Assembly: GCA_963762965.1 (NCBI GenBank)
Contig: CAVXME010000001.1
Location: 124,001 to 188,000, forward strand
DNA from: DATBAX01 sp963762965
GTDB lineage: Bacteria > Acidobacteriota > Terriglobia > Terriglobales > Acidobacteriaceae
Reading direction: 5' to 3'
Length of the DNA stretch: 64,000 nucleotides
The first letter of the stretch is position 1. Each line of letters starts with the position of its first letter. The notes beneath the pieces are model-generated. The model was not told the origin of the DNA. It saw nothing but the letters and a program-made list of their open reading frames with translations, and did not search any database. Positions 52,130 through 60,936 of the stretch are shown here, piece after piece. The position numbers and the translations under genes are program-made.

Positions 52130-53995
52130 TTGCTCGACTTTTTAGGCGACTTACAACGTACGCACATGTGCGGCGCTCTCCGCACCTCCGATGCTGGCAA
52201 GAAAGCCGTCCTCATGGGATGGGTGAACCGCCGCCGCGACCTCGGCAACCTGCTGTTTATCGATCTGCGCGATCGCAGCGGCATCACACAAGTTGTCTTT
52301 AATGCCGAACGCAATCCCGCCATCCACAAAAAAGCGGAAGGCCTGCGTAATGAGTACGTCATCGCGGTGATAGGCACGGTCAAGCAGCGCGATCCCAACA
52401 CGATTAACAAGAACATTCCCACTGGCGAAGTCGAACTGGTCGTCGACGAACTGCGATTGCTGAATGAATCCAAACAGCCGCCGTTTTTGCCTGGTGAAAC
52501 CGTGCTGCCGAATGAGGAGATGCGGCTCAAGTATCGCTACATTGATCTGCGCCGCGATGTGATGCAGCGAAACATCGAGCTGCGGCACAAGGTGGCGATT
52601 GCGATTCGTGAGTCTCTTTCCGCCCAGGGCTTTTTCGAGATTGAAACTCCATTCATGACCCGGTCCACGCCAGAAGGTGCTCGCGACTACCTCGTCCCCA
52701 GCCGGGTGCAGCCGGGATCGTTCTACGCGCTGCCGCAGTCGCCGCAAATGTTCAAACAGATCCTAATGATCTCCGGCTTCGACCGCTATTTTCAGATCGT
52801 GCGCTGCTTCCGCGACGAAGACTTGCGTGCCGACCGCCAGCCGGAATTCACCCAGATTGATCTGGAGATGTCGTATCCGCAGCAGGAGAGCGTTTGGAAA
52901 GTTGTGGAAGGATTTCTCACAGCATCGTTCAAAGCTGCGGGACATGAAATTAAAACACCATTCCCGCGCATGAGCTACGACCAGGCGATGCGCCTGTACG
53001 GGATCGACAAGCCAGACATGCGACTGCCCGCCATGACCGATGTTCGCGAGGCGTTCTCGACAGAAGAACTGGAAGAGCTCACCTCAAAATTTAGGATCCG
53101 TAAAGATCTGCCCGTGCAATTGATTCGCATTCCGAAGGTCGGCGAAATCTCCGGTACCGAACGGCGCACCATCGGGACTTATGGCGCGTTTCAGCATACC
53201 CAGGGTGCGTCCTATGTGCAGTTGATGACTGATCCCAAGCGATTTGCCAAGGACTATCCGGCCTTGTCAGAGAAAGTCATTCAATTTGCAAAGGTGGAAG
53301 CCGACGATCTTTGGATTCTTGCCGGTGCGCTCAACAAACCTGAGATTGCTGCCGTGGCTGAGCAAAGTCTCCAGCACTTCTGCGAGAAGTGTGGATTCCT
53401 GCGTCTCGACCTGGCGCAAAAGTACGCGGCTAAACACGGAGCCTTCGAAAAGACCGGCGATCCCGAAAAAGATTTCAAGTTTCTCTGGGTCACCGATTTT
53501 CCCATGTTCGAATGGGACCGCGAGTCGAAGCGCTGGAATGCGGCTCACCATCCCTTCACCTCGCCGCACGAAAACGACATGGCGAAGCTCGAGGCGAATG
53601 TACATTCGGTTGGAGATCCGAAGTCTCCGCTGGGGGAAATTCGCGCGCTAGCCTATGACGTGGTGCTCAACGGCACCGAGCTGGGATCGGGATCGATTCG
53701 TATTCATCGCCAGGACATCCAGAGCAAAATCTTTCAAGCTCTCGGCATGTCCGACGAAGAAGCCCGCTCCCGCTTCGGATTCTTCCTCGAAGCGCTGGAG
53801 TATGGCACGCCTCCGCACGGCGGGATCGCGCTTGGATTGGATCGAATTGTCATGATTCTGGCTGGCGCCGACAGCCTGCGTGAAGTGATTCCCTTCCCGA
53901 AGACCGCCCGGGCAGTGGACTTGATGGTAGATGCACCGACGCCGGTGAGCGAGGCACAGTTGCGGGAGCTGGGGATACAGGTGAAGAAAAGCTAG
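52130..53995 (+). CDS. aspS: Aspartyl-tRNA synthetase AspS
   Basis: Class II synthetase charging tRNA-Asp. 621 residues: an N-terminal OB anticodon-binding domain (LMGWVNRRRDLGNLLFIDLR), the catalytic domain with motif 2 (CFRDEDLRADRQPEFTQIDL), a GAD insertion domain (about 290-420) and motif 3 (GIALGLDRIVMIL). The start is a TTG at 52130 with AAGGGA upstream; MLDFLGDLQRTHMCGALR matches the family start. The size and GAD insertion match bacterial AspRS. Whether it also charges tRNA-Asn was not judged. Confidence 0.97.
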   Translation: MLDFLGDLQRTHMCGALRTSDAGKKAVLMGWVNRRRDLGNLLFIDLRDRSGITQVVFNAERNPAIHKKAEGLRNEYVIAVIGTVKQRDPNTINKNIPTGEVELVVDELRLLNESKQPPFLPGETVLPNEEMRLKYRYIDLRRDVMQRNIELRHKVAIAIRESLSAQGFFEIETPFMTRSTPEGARDYLVPSRVQPGSFYALPQSPQMFKQILMISGFDRYFQIVRCFRDEDLRADRQPEFTQIDLEMSYPQQESVWKVVEGFLTASFKAAGHEIKTPFPRMSYDQAMRLYGIDKPDMRLPAMTDVREAFSTEELEELTSKFRIRKDLPVQLIRIPKVGEISGTERRTIGTYGAFQHTQGASYVQLMTDPKRFAKDYPALSEKVIQFAKVEADDLWILAGALNKPEIAAVAEQSLQHFCEKCGFLRLDLAQKYAAKHGAFEKTGDPEKDFKFLWVTDFPMFEWDRESKRWNAAHHPFTSPHENDMAKLEANVHSVGDPKSPLGEIRALAYDVVLNGTELGSGSIRIHRQDIQSKIFQALGMSDEEARSRFGFFLEALEYGTPPHGGIALGLDRIVMILAGADSLREVIPFPKTARAVDLMVDAPTPVSEAQLRELGIQVKKS

Positions 53996-54008
53996 TGCTG
54001 GTCTGAGA

Positions 54009-54040
54009 GGGTGGAGCAGGGCTTCCTAGCCCTGCGTTAA
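54009..54040 (+). repeat. REP unit beside the RAYT gene (3' side)
   Basis: GGGTGGAGCAGGGC-TTCCTA-GCCCTGCGTTAA: GTGG-headed REP with a GCAGGGC/GCCCTGC stem. It ends 8 bp from the RAYT stop codon and faces the copy at 54557. Confidence 0.85.
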
Positions 54041-54047
54041 AGGCAGT

Positions 54048-54515
54048 CTAGGCGGCTGGCTTTAGCCACTGAGGGACTTCATCCAGTGTCAAACGTGCTG
54101 AACTGTAGGGAAACTCCTCGGGCATCGCCACCAAACCTCGTCGCACTGGATTCATGTGGATGTAATGTCTGAATCGAGCATACTCGCTGGTATCCCGTGC
54201 CCGGTGGTCGTAAAAACTGGTCTGCCAAATCTCTCCGGCAAATCCAAGCTCTTTCTTGGCTCGGTATGAGAACCCTCCCTTTATAAACTGCAATGCCTTT
54301 TCCAGGGTCACCATCGGTGTGATCAGCAAATGAAAATGATCCGGCATTACAACAAATTCGTGAAGAAAATATCTTCCCTGTTTTTGGTAGTGGAGCAGAA
54401 CATTTATGAATAGCTCCGCCATTCGTGCGGTCTGAAACAATGACTGCTTGTCAAAGGTTGAAGCGGTGATGAAATAAGTACGGTCGCCTGTGGTTCCTCG
54501 ATATGGAATAGTCAT
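54048..54515 (-). CDS. REP-associated tyrosine transposase (RAYT)
   Basis: 155 residues. The HUH-superfamily Y1 transposase fold is shown by MPDHFHLLI (metal-binding His60/His62) and the catalytic Tyr at about 102 in TSFYDHRARD, followed by HYIHMNPVRRGLV and FPYSSA, which are typical of RAYT. The ATG at 54515 is preferred because GAGGTACTT lies upstream; a longer open stretch upstream is REP sequence. REP palindromes of one family flank the gene on both sides in opposite orientation, the classic RAYT unit. It is thought to mobilise or maintain REPs. Confidence 0.9.
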   Translation of the reverse strand: MTIPYRGTTGDRTYFITASTFDKQSLFQTARMAELFINVLLHYQKQGRYFLHEFVVMPDHFHLLITPMVTLEKALQFIKGGFSYRAKKELGFAGEIWQTSFYDHRARDTSEYARFRHYIHMNPVRRGLVAMPEEFPYSSARLTLDEVPQWLKPAA

Positions 54516-54556
54516 AAGTACCTCGGGGGCTGAAGCCCGAGATTCGATAACAAGCT

Positions 54557-54622
54557 TTGACGCAGGCCTGGGAAGGCCTGCTCCACCCAACACCTGCTCC
54601 GTCCAAAGGCCTGCTCTACCCG
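54557..54622 (-). repeat. REP unit and degenerate copy on the 5' side of RAYT
   Basis: On the minus strand GGGTGGAGCAGGCC...GGCCTGCGTCAAA (54588-54557), facing the REP at 54009. A second degenerate copy (54591-54622) carries GTAGAGCAGGCC. Confidence 0.8.
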
Positions 54623-54760
54623 GCTCATCCAAGCTACTGCTACAGATAAGAGCTGTACAACCCAAAAGCAGATTTTTGCACTATCTCAATTCCTATTTGG
54701 GAATCCTCATCTCCTGTTTTGCTTTGTGACCCTTCATCTGAGAAACTGACACCGTCAATC

Positions 54761-56761
54761 ATGGGCCGCATTCACGTTCTTTCCGAGTCCGTTGCCAACA
54801 AAATCGCCGCCGGCGAGGTGGTGGAGCGGCCTGCCTCGGTGGTCAAAGAATTGCTGGAAAACTCACTCGACGCCGGTTCCACGCGGATCAAAATTCAGGT
54901 TGAAGCGGGCGGGAAAAAGCTCATCCAGATCACCGACAACGGATGCGGCATGGTCCGCGACGACGCTTTGCTAGCCTTTGAGCGCCATGCCACGTCGAAA
55001 CTCAAGAACGCTGAAGACCTGCTCAGCGTGGCCACTCTGGGCTTCCGCGGAGAAGCGCTGCCTTCGATCGCTTCGGTGAGCCGGCTTCATCTCGAAACTC
55101 GCGCGGCCGACGAAGACTCGGGAACTGTTGTTGAAATCAATGGCGGCAAGATTTTCAAAGTAGAAGAAGCTGGACTTCCGGCGGGAACTTCCATCACCAT
55201 CCGCGATTTGTTTTTCAATACTCCGGCTCGTAAGAAATTTCTGAAGGCGGAATCGACCGAGCTTTCGCATATTGCGTCGCTGGTAACGCACTATGCTCTG
55301 GCCCATCCCGACAAGCATTTCGAACTGCATTCCGCGACCAATGCCATGCTAGTCGCGCCGCCAGTCGCGGGATACAGCGAGCGCGTTTATCAAGTCTTCG
55401 GCAAAGAAGTTTTAGACCAGCTGATTCCGGTTGCCGCCATGCAACCGCTGGCGCACGTGGGCTTGCCACAGCCTCCGCCGTGGCGCCGCCAGGAAATCGG
55501 CGAGGATGGAAAGGCCCCAACCCCGCCCACGCCGGGCGAGATGCGGCTGCATGGCTTCGTCTCGAAGCCCGAGATCCAGAAGCTGAATCGAAATTCAATT
55601 TACGTCTTCATTAACGGACGCCTCATTCGCGACCGGTTGATTCAACACGCGATTATCGAGGCTTATCGCAACATCATCCCGCCATCGGTTTTCCCGGTGG
55701 TGTTGCTGTTCCTCGAAATGCCGAACGAGGAAGTGGACGTCAACGTCCATCCGTCGAAGACCGAAGTCCGCTTCCGTCAGCAGTCGGTCATGCACGATTT
55801 TGTCCGCGACTCTATCCGCGCGGCGTTGATGAAAGCCCGTCCGGTGCCGCAGTTTGCCGCCGAAATTCATGCCCATCCTACAGCTGGAGCGTCATTGACT
55901 CCGGGAGCTCACGTTTCATCGATTGCAGACTCGGCTGCCTGGCGCTCTGCGCCCGCCGCTAATGTTCCTGCGGGAGCTCAGGCGTTCACGCTGCAAGCGC
56001 CAACCACGCCTCTTGTCACTGACCGATTTCAGTTCGGCGTGGACGGAATTGCCGTTGACGGTAATGCCGCGCTTTCTCTGGCGCGCGCCCCGCAGCCTAT
56101 CATTCCCGGGGACACATGCGCGCCGCCCATTCCCGATGAAATCGAAGTCGCGAGTGAATCCGGGAATGACATTGCGCCATTATTGGCAACACTGAAACCC
56201 CTCGGGCAGATTCGCGAGTCGTTCATTCTCGCGGTGAATCGCGAAGGCCTTTGGATCATTGATCAGCACGTTGCCCATGAACGTGTCCTGTTTGAAAAAG
56301 TTCTCAAGCAGCGGGCCGCGCAGAAATCCGAGAGTCAGCGCTTACTCATGCCGTTAGTGCTCGAACTCACGCCTGCCCAGCAAGCCGTGTTCACGGAGAT
56401 CTCCGACGAACTAAATAAGAATGGTTTCGAAGCCGAACCATTTGGCACCCGCAGCATTGCCATCAAAGTTGCCCCCGCGGGAATCGAAGCTTTCCAGGTG
56501 GAGCACATGCTGCATGAATTGCTCGATCAACTGTCACGAGAGGATCAGGCACTCAATCTGGACAAGATCGGACATCGCATCGCAGCCTCGATCGCCTGTC
56601 ACGCCGCCATCAAGGTCAACATGCCTCTGGAACAAAACAAAATGGAATGGCTGCTGGCGGAGCTGGCGAAAACCGAATGCCCGATGTCCTGTCCGCACGG
56701 ACGACCCATAGTTCTGCGATACTCAATGAAGGACATTCAGAAGGCGTTTAAGAGAATCTAG
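54761..56761 (+). CDS. mutL: DNA mismatch repair protein MutL
   Basis: 666 residues, GHKL ATPase that couples MutS mismatch recognition to strand incision. The ATG at 54761 begins with MGRIHVLSESVANKIAAGEV, followed by GERPASVVKELLENS-type motifs (VVERPASVVKELLENSLDAG), DNGCGM and TLGFRGEAL. The C-terminal domain carries DQHVAHERVLFE, the endonuclease metal motif, plus SIACHAAIK and CPHGRP, so it is the nicking MutL type rather than the E. coli type. A Pro/Ala-rich linker separates the two halves. Upstream lies the RAYT/REP region. Confidence 0.96.
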   Translation: MGRIHVLSESVANKIAAGEVVERPASVVKELLENSLDAGSTRIKIQVEAGGKKLIQITDNGCGMVRDDALLAFERHATSKLKNAEDLLSVATLGFRGEALPSIASVSRLHLETRAADEDSGTVVEINGGKIFKVEEAGLPAGTSITIRDLFFNTPARKKFLKAESTELSHIASLVTHYALAHPDKHFELHSATNAMLVAPPVAGYSERVYQVFGKEVLDQLIPVAAMQPLAHVGLPQPPPWRRQEIGEDGKAPTPPTPGEMRLHGFVSKPEIQKLNRNSIYVFINGRLIRDRLIQHAIIEAYRNIIPPSVFPVVLLFLEMPNEEVDVNVHPSKTEVRFRQQSVMHDFVRDSIRAALMKARPVPQFAAEIHAHPTAGASLTPGAHVSSIADSAAWRSAPAANVPAGAQAFTLQAPTTPLVTDRFQFGVDGIAVDGNAALSLARAPQPIIPGDTCAPPIPDEIEVASESGNDIAPLLATLKPLGQIRESFILAVNREGLWIIDQHVAHERVLFEKVLKQRAAQKSESQRLLMPLVLELTPAQQAVFTEISDELNKNGFEAEPFGTRSIAIKVAPAGIEAFQVEHMLHELLDQLSREDQALNLDKIGHRIAASIACHAAIKVNMPLEQNKMEWLLAELAKTECPMSCPHGRPIVLRYSMKDIQKAFKRI

Positions 56762-56819
56762 GCGCTTGGCGCTCGGCTTTAGGCTCTAGGATTTCGCACT
56801 ACAAACAATGCTTTAGGAC

Positions 56820-56848
56820 TTGAGCTGACGGCTGATAGCTGACAGCTG
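56820..56848. repeat. Degenerate tandem AGCTGAC motif before the AlkZ-like gene
   Basis: Units of GAGCTGACGGCTGATAGCTG type occur three to four times, ending 7 bp before the ATG at 56855. Confidence 0.4.
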
Positions 56849-56854
56849 CACTTT

Positions 56855-57997
56855 ATGCCCGATCTTGATCTCGACCAGCTTCGTAGCGATAAATGGCGCC
56901 TCAACGGTATTCCCGCGCGCACCATTGAGGACGCTCGTTCGTTTCTCGAATCAGTCGGATTTTGCGTGATGTATCCCCAGCGTCAAACCGTGCTGGCGCC
57001 CACGTTCATCGGCGCATGGGTAGGATCGGATGAGAATTTGCCCACCTGGCAGCACGCTTTTGCCGATCCGCGGGCGCAGGAAGCAAATGCGTTGATGGTC
57101 CGGATGCTACGCGAGCGCGACGCCTACGAAGCGAATTTGTTTAACGAGAACGCATTGCTGGTCGCCAGTTCGATATTTCCTTATTTCTATGCGTTATGCG
57201 GCGATCGCAATCCCAAGCAAGCGCCCAAAGCCGGCCCGCGGTCGGAATACTCCCAGCTCGCTTGCGACACTTTTGCTCTGATCCAGCGCAAAGGACCGAT
57301 TTCCAAGCAGCAAATGCGTGAAGATTTGGGCGGCAGCATTTCGCTCGTGGCCCTGGATCGGGCGCTGGGCGAGTTGTGGTCACGTCTGCGGATCACGCGA
57401 GTCGATTACGACGACGCTGGTGGATCGTCCTGGGACGTGCTCTACCGCTGGTCACCGGATGCCGTTCGCGAAGGAATGGAAATCTCGGTGGGCGAGGCGC
57501 TGTCATTCCTGGTATCAAAGTATTTGGATTGCGTCATCGCCGCCGACCAGCAGGAAATCGAGTCGTTCTTCGGCGAATTTGTCTCGCGGTCGCGAGTGAG
57601 GGACGCGGTGAATCTCCTGCTGAATGCCCGCGAGTTGAGCTACGTTCGAGTGGGAAACCGGCTGTTGCTGCAACTCACGCCCGCAAAATCGGCCATCGTC
57701 CGCGCGCCTGTACCACGGCCCAAGCCAGTCGCGCGGCGACCTTCGGAACAACGGCCCTCAGGACCGAGGTCTTCGGAAAAGAGATTTTCCGGACCCAGAC
57801 CTTCCGGACCCAGGCCTCCGAGCTCAAGACCTTCAGGGCCAAGACCACCCGGAGCCAGACCTTCGGGCCCACGATCTCCAAGCTCGAGACCGGCGGGCGC
57901 GAAATTTTCGGGACCAAGACCTCCAGGTTCGAGACCGGCGGGCCCGAGGCCGTCAAGCTCGAAACCTCGACCAAGACCTCCGCAACGCCGGCCTTAG
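56855..57997 (+). CDS. AlkZ-related winged-helix protein with Pro/Arg/Ser-rich tail
   Basis: 380 residues. The N-terminal 280 residues look like the HTH_42/AlkZ (YcaQ)-related fold: GIPARTIEDARSFLESVGFC, CDTFALIQRKGPISKQQMRE, LDRALGELWSRLRITRVDYD and the conserved end segment SVGEALSFLVSKYLDCVIAA. The catalytic QxQ motif of the DNA glycosylase is not evident, so glycosylase activity is doubtful. The C-terminal 95 residues are a degenerate repeat of RPSGPRP units, strongly basic and probably disordered, suitable for nucleic-acid binding. It follows mutL in the same direction (93 bp), a possible repair-related pair. Confidence 0.6.
   Translation: MPDLDLDQLRSDKWRLNGIPARTIEDARSFLESVGFCVMYPQRQTVLAPTFIGAWVGSDENLPTWQHAFADPRAQEANALMVRMLRERDAYEANLFNENALLVASSIFPYFYALCGDRNPKQAPKAGPRSEYSQLACDTFALIQRKGPISKQQMREDLGGSISLVALDRALGELWSRLRITRVDYDDAGGSSWDVLYRWSPDAVREGMEISVGEALSFLVSKYLDCVIAADQQEIESFFGEFVSRSRVRDAVNLLLNARELSYVRVGNRLLLQLTPAKSAIVRAPVPRPKPVARRPSEQRPSGPRSSEKRFSGPRPSGPRPPSSRPSGPRPPGARPSGPRSPSSRPAGAKFSGPRPPGSRPAGPRPSSSKPRPRPPQRRP
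57715..57990 (+). repeat. Degenerate coding tandem repeat (Arg-Pro-Ser-Gly tail)
   Basis: Units of 12-15 bp related to CCAGACCTTCGGGACC are repeated about 15-20 times with drift, and encode RPSGPRPP-type blocks at the end of the AlkZ-like protein. Confidence 0.65.
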
Positions 57998-58118
57998 TAT
58001 TCGATGCTTGAAGTTTCGCAGTAGCACGCAACGTTTTCCGGTTGTAAAGAACCGCTACAATTCAATACGATAAGTTCGCTCCGTTGACTTTTTCCCGAAA
58101 GCCAAGTCCAAGACAAAT

Positions 58119-60185
58119 ATGACTTTTCCTAAAAGCCTGACCTTGTGCGGATTCCTGTTCAGCCTACTTCTAACGGCTCTAGCGAATGCCCAGACCTCAA
58201 CCAGCCCGGTCGAGCCAGCATTCCCCTATACGCCGAGTCTTGATGTCTCCTCGATGGACAAGTCGGTGGACCCCTGCGTCGACTTGTATCACTACTCCTG
58301 TGGCGGCTGGCAGAAAAAGAACCCCATTCCGCCCGATCAGACGTCATGGAGCGTGTACGGCAAGCTTTATCAGGACAACTTGAACTTTCTCCGCGGCATC
58401 CTGGAACAGGCCGCGTCAGCCGACGGTCCAACCGACCCGGTCTCGAAGGAGATCGGCAGCTTTTATGCCGCCTGCACGGATGAGACCACCATCGAAAAGC
58501 GTGGTTTGGCCGCCATCCAGCCGGACCTCGAAGCCATCGCCCAGGTCAAATCCTCTGACGAAATAGCTTCCCTGATCGCGCACACGACTCTTCCTTTCGG
58601 TCGCTCCTTACTTTTTGGTCCGAGCACGAACCAGGACCCGGATGATTCCGAGCAACAAATTTCCGACCTCGACCAGGATGGGCTAAGGTTGCCCGACCGC
58701 GACTACTACACCAAGGAGGACGCCAAGTCGAAGGAGATCCGGGAGCGCTACCGGCAGCATGTGCAGAAAGTATTTGCATTGCTGGGTGACGATTCCGAGA
58801 CCGCAAAAAAGAACGCGGACACCCTCATGCGCATGGAGACCGACCTGGCCAAGGCATCTTTGACCCAGGTAGAACGCCGCGACCCCTACAAGCTGAAGAA
58901 CAAAATGAAGCTTGCAGATTTGGCCCAACTGACCCCGAAGTTCAACTGGCAAACTTATTATCGCGAGCTGCATTACCCGAAGCTTGAAATTCTCAACGTC
59001 GACGCTCCCGCATTTTTAAAGCAGGTCAACACGGAGTTGTCCACCGAACCCATCGAGAACTGGAAGACCTATTTCCGGTTCCAGGTGGCGGATACGTATT
59101 CGCCGTTTCTTTCTTCCGCGTTCGTGCAGGAAAACTTTGACTTCTACCGCAAGTATCTTCGCGGGGCTAAAGAGCTGCAACCCCGCTGGAAACGCTGCGT
59201 GCAATACACCGATTACAACCTCGGCGACGCACTAAGCCAAGCTTACGTGGCCAAAGCTTTTTCGCCGGGATTGAAACAAAGCACCCTGGACATGGTGAAG
59301 GGCATCGAAACCGCCATGGGCGAACGGATTCGCCAGCTCGACTGGATGAGTCCTGAAACCAAACAGCAGGCCTTGACCAAGCTCGCGGCAATTCGCAACA
59401 AAATCGGCTATCCCGACAAGTGGCGCGACTACAGTTCCATCCAGCTCACCCGCGATGATTTCGCCGGCGACATCCAGCGTACCGCCGAATTCGAGCAGCG
59501 CCGTCAGATCAACAAGATTGGACAGCCCGTCGACCACGGCGAATGGGACATTTCGGCGCCCACGGTCGATGCTTATTTCAATCCGCAAATGAATGACATC
59601 AATTTCCCTGCCGGAGTCCTTCAGCCGCCGCTCTACGACCCCAGGATGGACGACGCTCCTAACTACGGCGACACCGGCGGAACCGTTGGCCACGAACTCA
59701 CCCACGGCTTCGACGATGAAGGCAGCCAGTTCGACGCCAAGGGAAACTTAAGAAACTGGTGGACGAAAGACGACCGGCAAAAGTTCGATTCGCGCACCCA
59801 GTGCGTGGATGACCAGTACTCAAAATACCTGGTTGTCGACGACGTTCATGTTAACGGCAAATTGACGCTGGGCGAAAACGTTGCCGATCTGGGTGGCGAG
59901 ATTCTCGCTTATATGGCCTGGAAAGATGCCACCAAAGACCAGAACCTACCGCCGATGGACGGTCTCACCCCGGAGCAGCGCTTTTTTATCGGTTTCGCCC
60001 AATGGGATTGCGCCAATGAGCGCCCCGAGAACATGAGGCTGCGCACCATGACCGACCCCCATTCGCCGCCGGAGTACCGCATCAACGGCGTGGTGGTCAA
60101 TATGCCGGAGTTTGCTCGCGCATTCTCCTGCAAAGCTGGCCAGCCCATGGTCAATCCGCCGGATAAAGTCTGCCGGGTTTGGTAG
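58119..60185 (+). CDS. Exported M13 family zinc metallopeptidase, second copy
   Basis: 688 residues, paralogue of the 6248-8281 gene. Signal peptide (KSLTLCGFLFSLLLTALANA), N-domain signature SVDPCVDLYHYSCGGW, catalytic HELTHGFDDEG near residue 526, ENVADLGGE with the third zinc ligand, and the C-terminal CRVW. The central N-domain differs considerably from the first copy, which suggests different substrates. Probably periplasmic or secreted. TACAAT at 58056-58061 is a possible -10. Confidence 0.93.
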   Translation: MTFPKSLTLCGFLFSLLLTALANAQTSTSPVEPAFPYTPSLDVSSMDKSVDPCVDLYHYSCGGWQKKNPIPPDQTSWSVYGKLYQDNLNFLRGILEQAASADGPTDPVSKEIGSFYAACTDETTIEKRGLAAIQPDLEAIAQVKSSDEIASLIAHTTLPFGRSLLFGPSTNQDPDDSEQQISDLDQDGLRLPDRDYYTKEDAKSKEIRERYRQHVQKVFALLGDDSETAKKNADTLMRMETDLAKASLTQVERRDPYKLKNKMKLADLAQLTPKFNWQTYYRELHYPKLEILNVDAPAFLKQVNTELSTEPIENWKTYFRFQVADTYSPFLSSAFVQENFDFYRKYLRGAKELQPRWKRCVQYTDYNLGDALSQAYVAKAFSPGLKQSTLDMVKGIETAMGERIRQLDWMSPETKQQALTKLAAIRNKIGYPDKWRDYSSIQLTRDDFAGDIQRTAEFEQRRQINKIGQPVDHGEWDISAPTVDAYFNPQMNDINFPAGVLQPPLYDPRMDDAPNYGDTGGTVGHELTHGFDDEGSQFDAKGNLRNWWTKDDRQKFDSRTQCVDDQYSKYLVVDDVHVNGKLTLGENVADLGGEILAYMAWKDATKDQNLPPMDGLTPEQRFFIGFAQWDCANERPENMRLRTMTDPHSPPEYRINGVVVNMPEFARAFSCKAGQPMVNPPDKVCRVW

Positions 60186-60254
60186 CAGGCGTCGGGAAAT
60201 ATCGGATCCCGGTTTCTGCCCGCCTGCCCAGCCGTGTAAAATCACCTACTATTG

Positions 60255-60935
60255 ATGACTGCCCCCCTACCTCGCAAACTGATCATTGCCATTGATGGCC
60301 CGGCGGGCGCGGGTAAAAGCACCATCGCCTCGCGCCTGGCGCGCAAACTCGGATATGTAAATCTGGAGAGCGGCGCAATGTACCGGGCGCTGGCCCTTAA
60401 GGCCATCCAATGGGATGCGTCTTTCGATGACGAAGCTGCGCTGCTGAAGCTGGCGCAGAATTCACGCATCCACATTGAACCCAGCCTGGGTGGCAACCGC
60501 GTTCTGCTCGACGGACACGAAGTCACTTCGCGGGTGCGAGAGACCGACGTCACCGAAGGTGCGTCCCGGGTCTCGGTTCATCCCAAAGTGCGCGAATGGA
60601 TGGTCGCCCGCCAGCGTGAGCTGGGGATTCATGGCGGCGTGGTCATGGAAGGTCGCGACATCGGCACCAAAGTTTTCCCCGACGCCGACGTAAAAATCTT
60701 TCTCGATGCCGATCCCATCGTCCGCGAACAGCGACGGCTGCAACAACAACAGTTGCATGGCACCGCAGCCGAAGCGACGGCCGCCGAATTGCGGGAACGC
60801 GATCGCCGCGACCGCACCCGGGCGGCATCTCCGCTGCAACCTGCTCTTGACGCGGTCATTCTGGATTCGACCGGCTTATCGGAAGACGACGTCCTGCGCA
60901 AAGTCGAAGACGTCGTCCGTCAAAAGCTCGCCTAG
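60255..60935 (+). CDS. cmk: Cytidylate kinase Cmk
   Basis: Phosphorylates CMP and dCMP in pyrimidine nucleotide synthesis. 226 residues: P-loop DGPAGAGKST, LESGAMYRALALKAI, TSRVRETDVTEGASRVSVHP, MEGRDIGTKVFPDADVK and the lid region ERDRRDRTRAASPL. ATG at 60255 is chosen over the TTG at 60252. A TAAAAT at 60237-60242 lies 12 bp upstream with no Shine-Dalgarno, so the message may be leaderless. It converges on the multicopper oxidase gene with a single base between the stops. Confidence 0.96.
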   Translation: MTAPLPRKLIIAIDGPAGAGKSTIASRLARKLGYVNLESGAMYRALALKAIQWDASFDDEAALLKLAQNSRIHIEPSLGGNRVLLDGHEVTSRVRETDVTEGASRVSVHPKVREWMVARQRELGIHGGVVMEGRDIGTKVFPDADVKIFLDADPIVREQRRLQQQQLHGTAAEATAAELRERDRRDRTRAASPLQPALDAVILDSTGLSEDDVLRKVEDVVRQKLA

Positions 60936-60936
60936 C

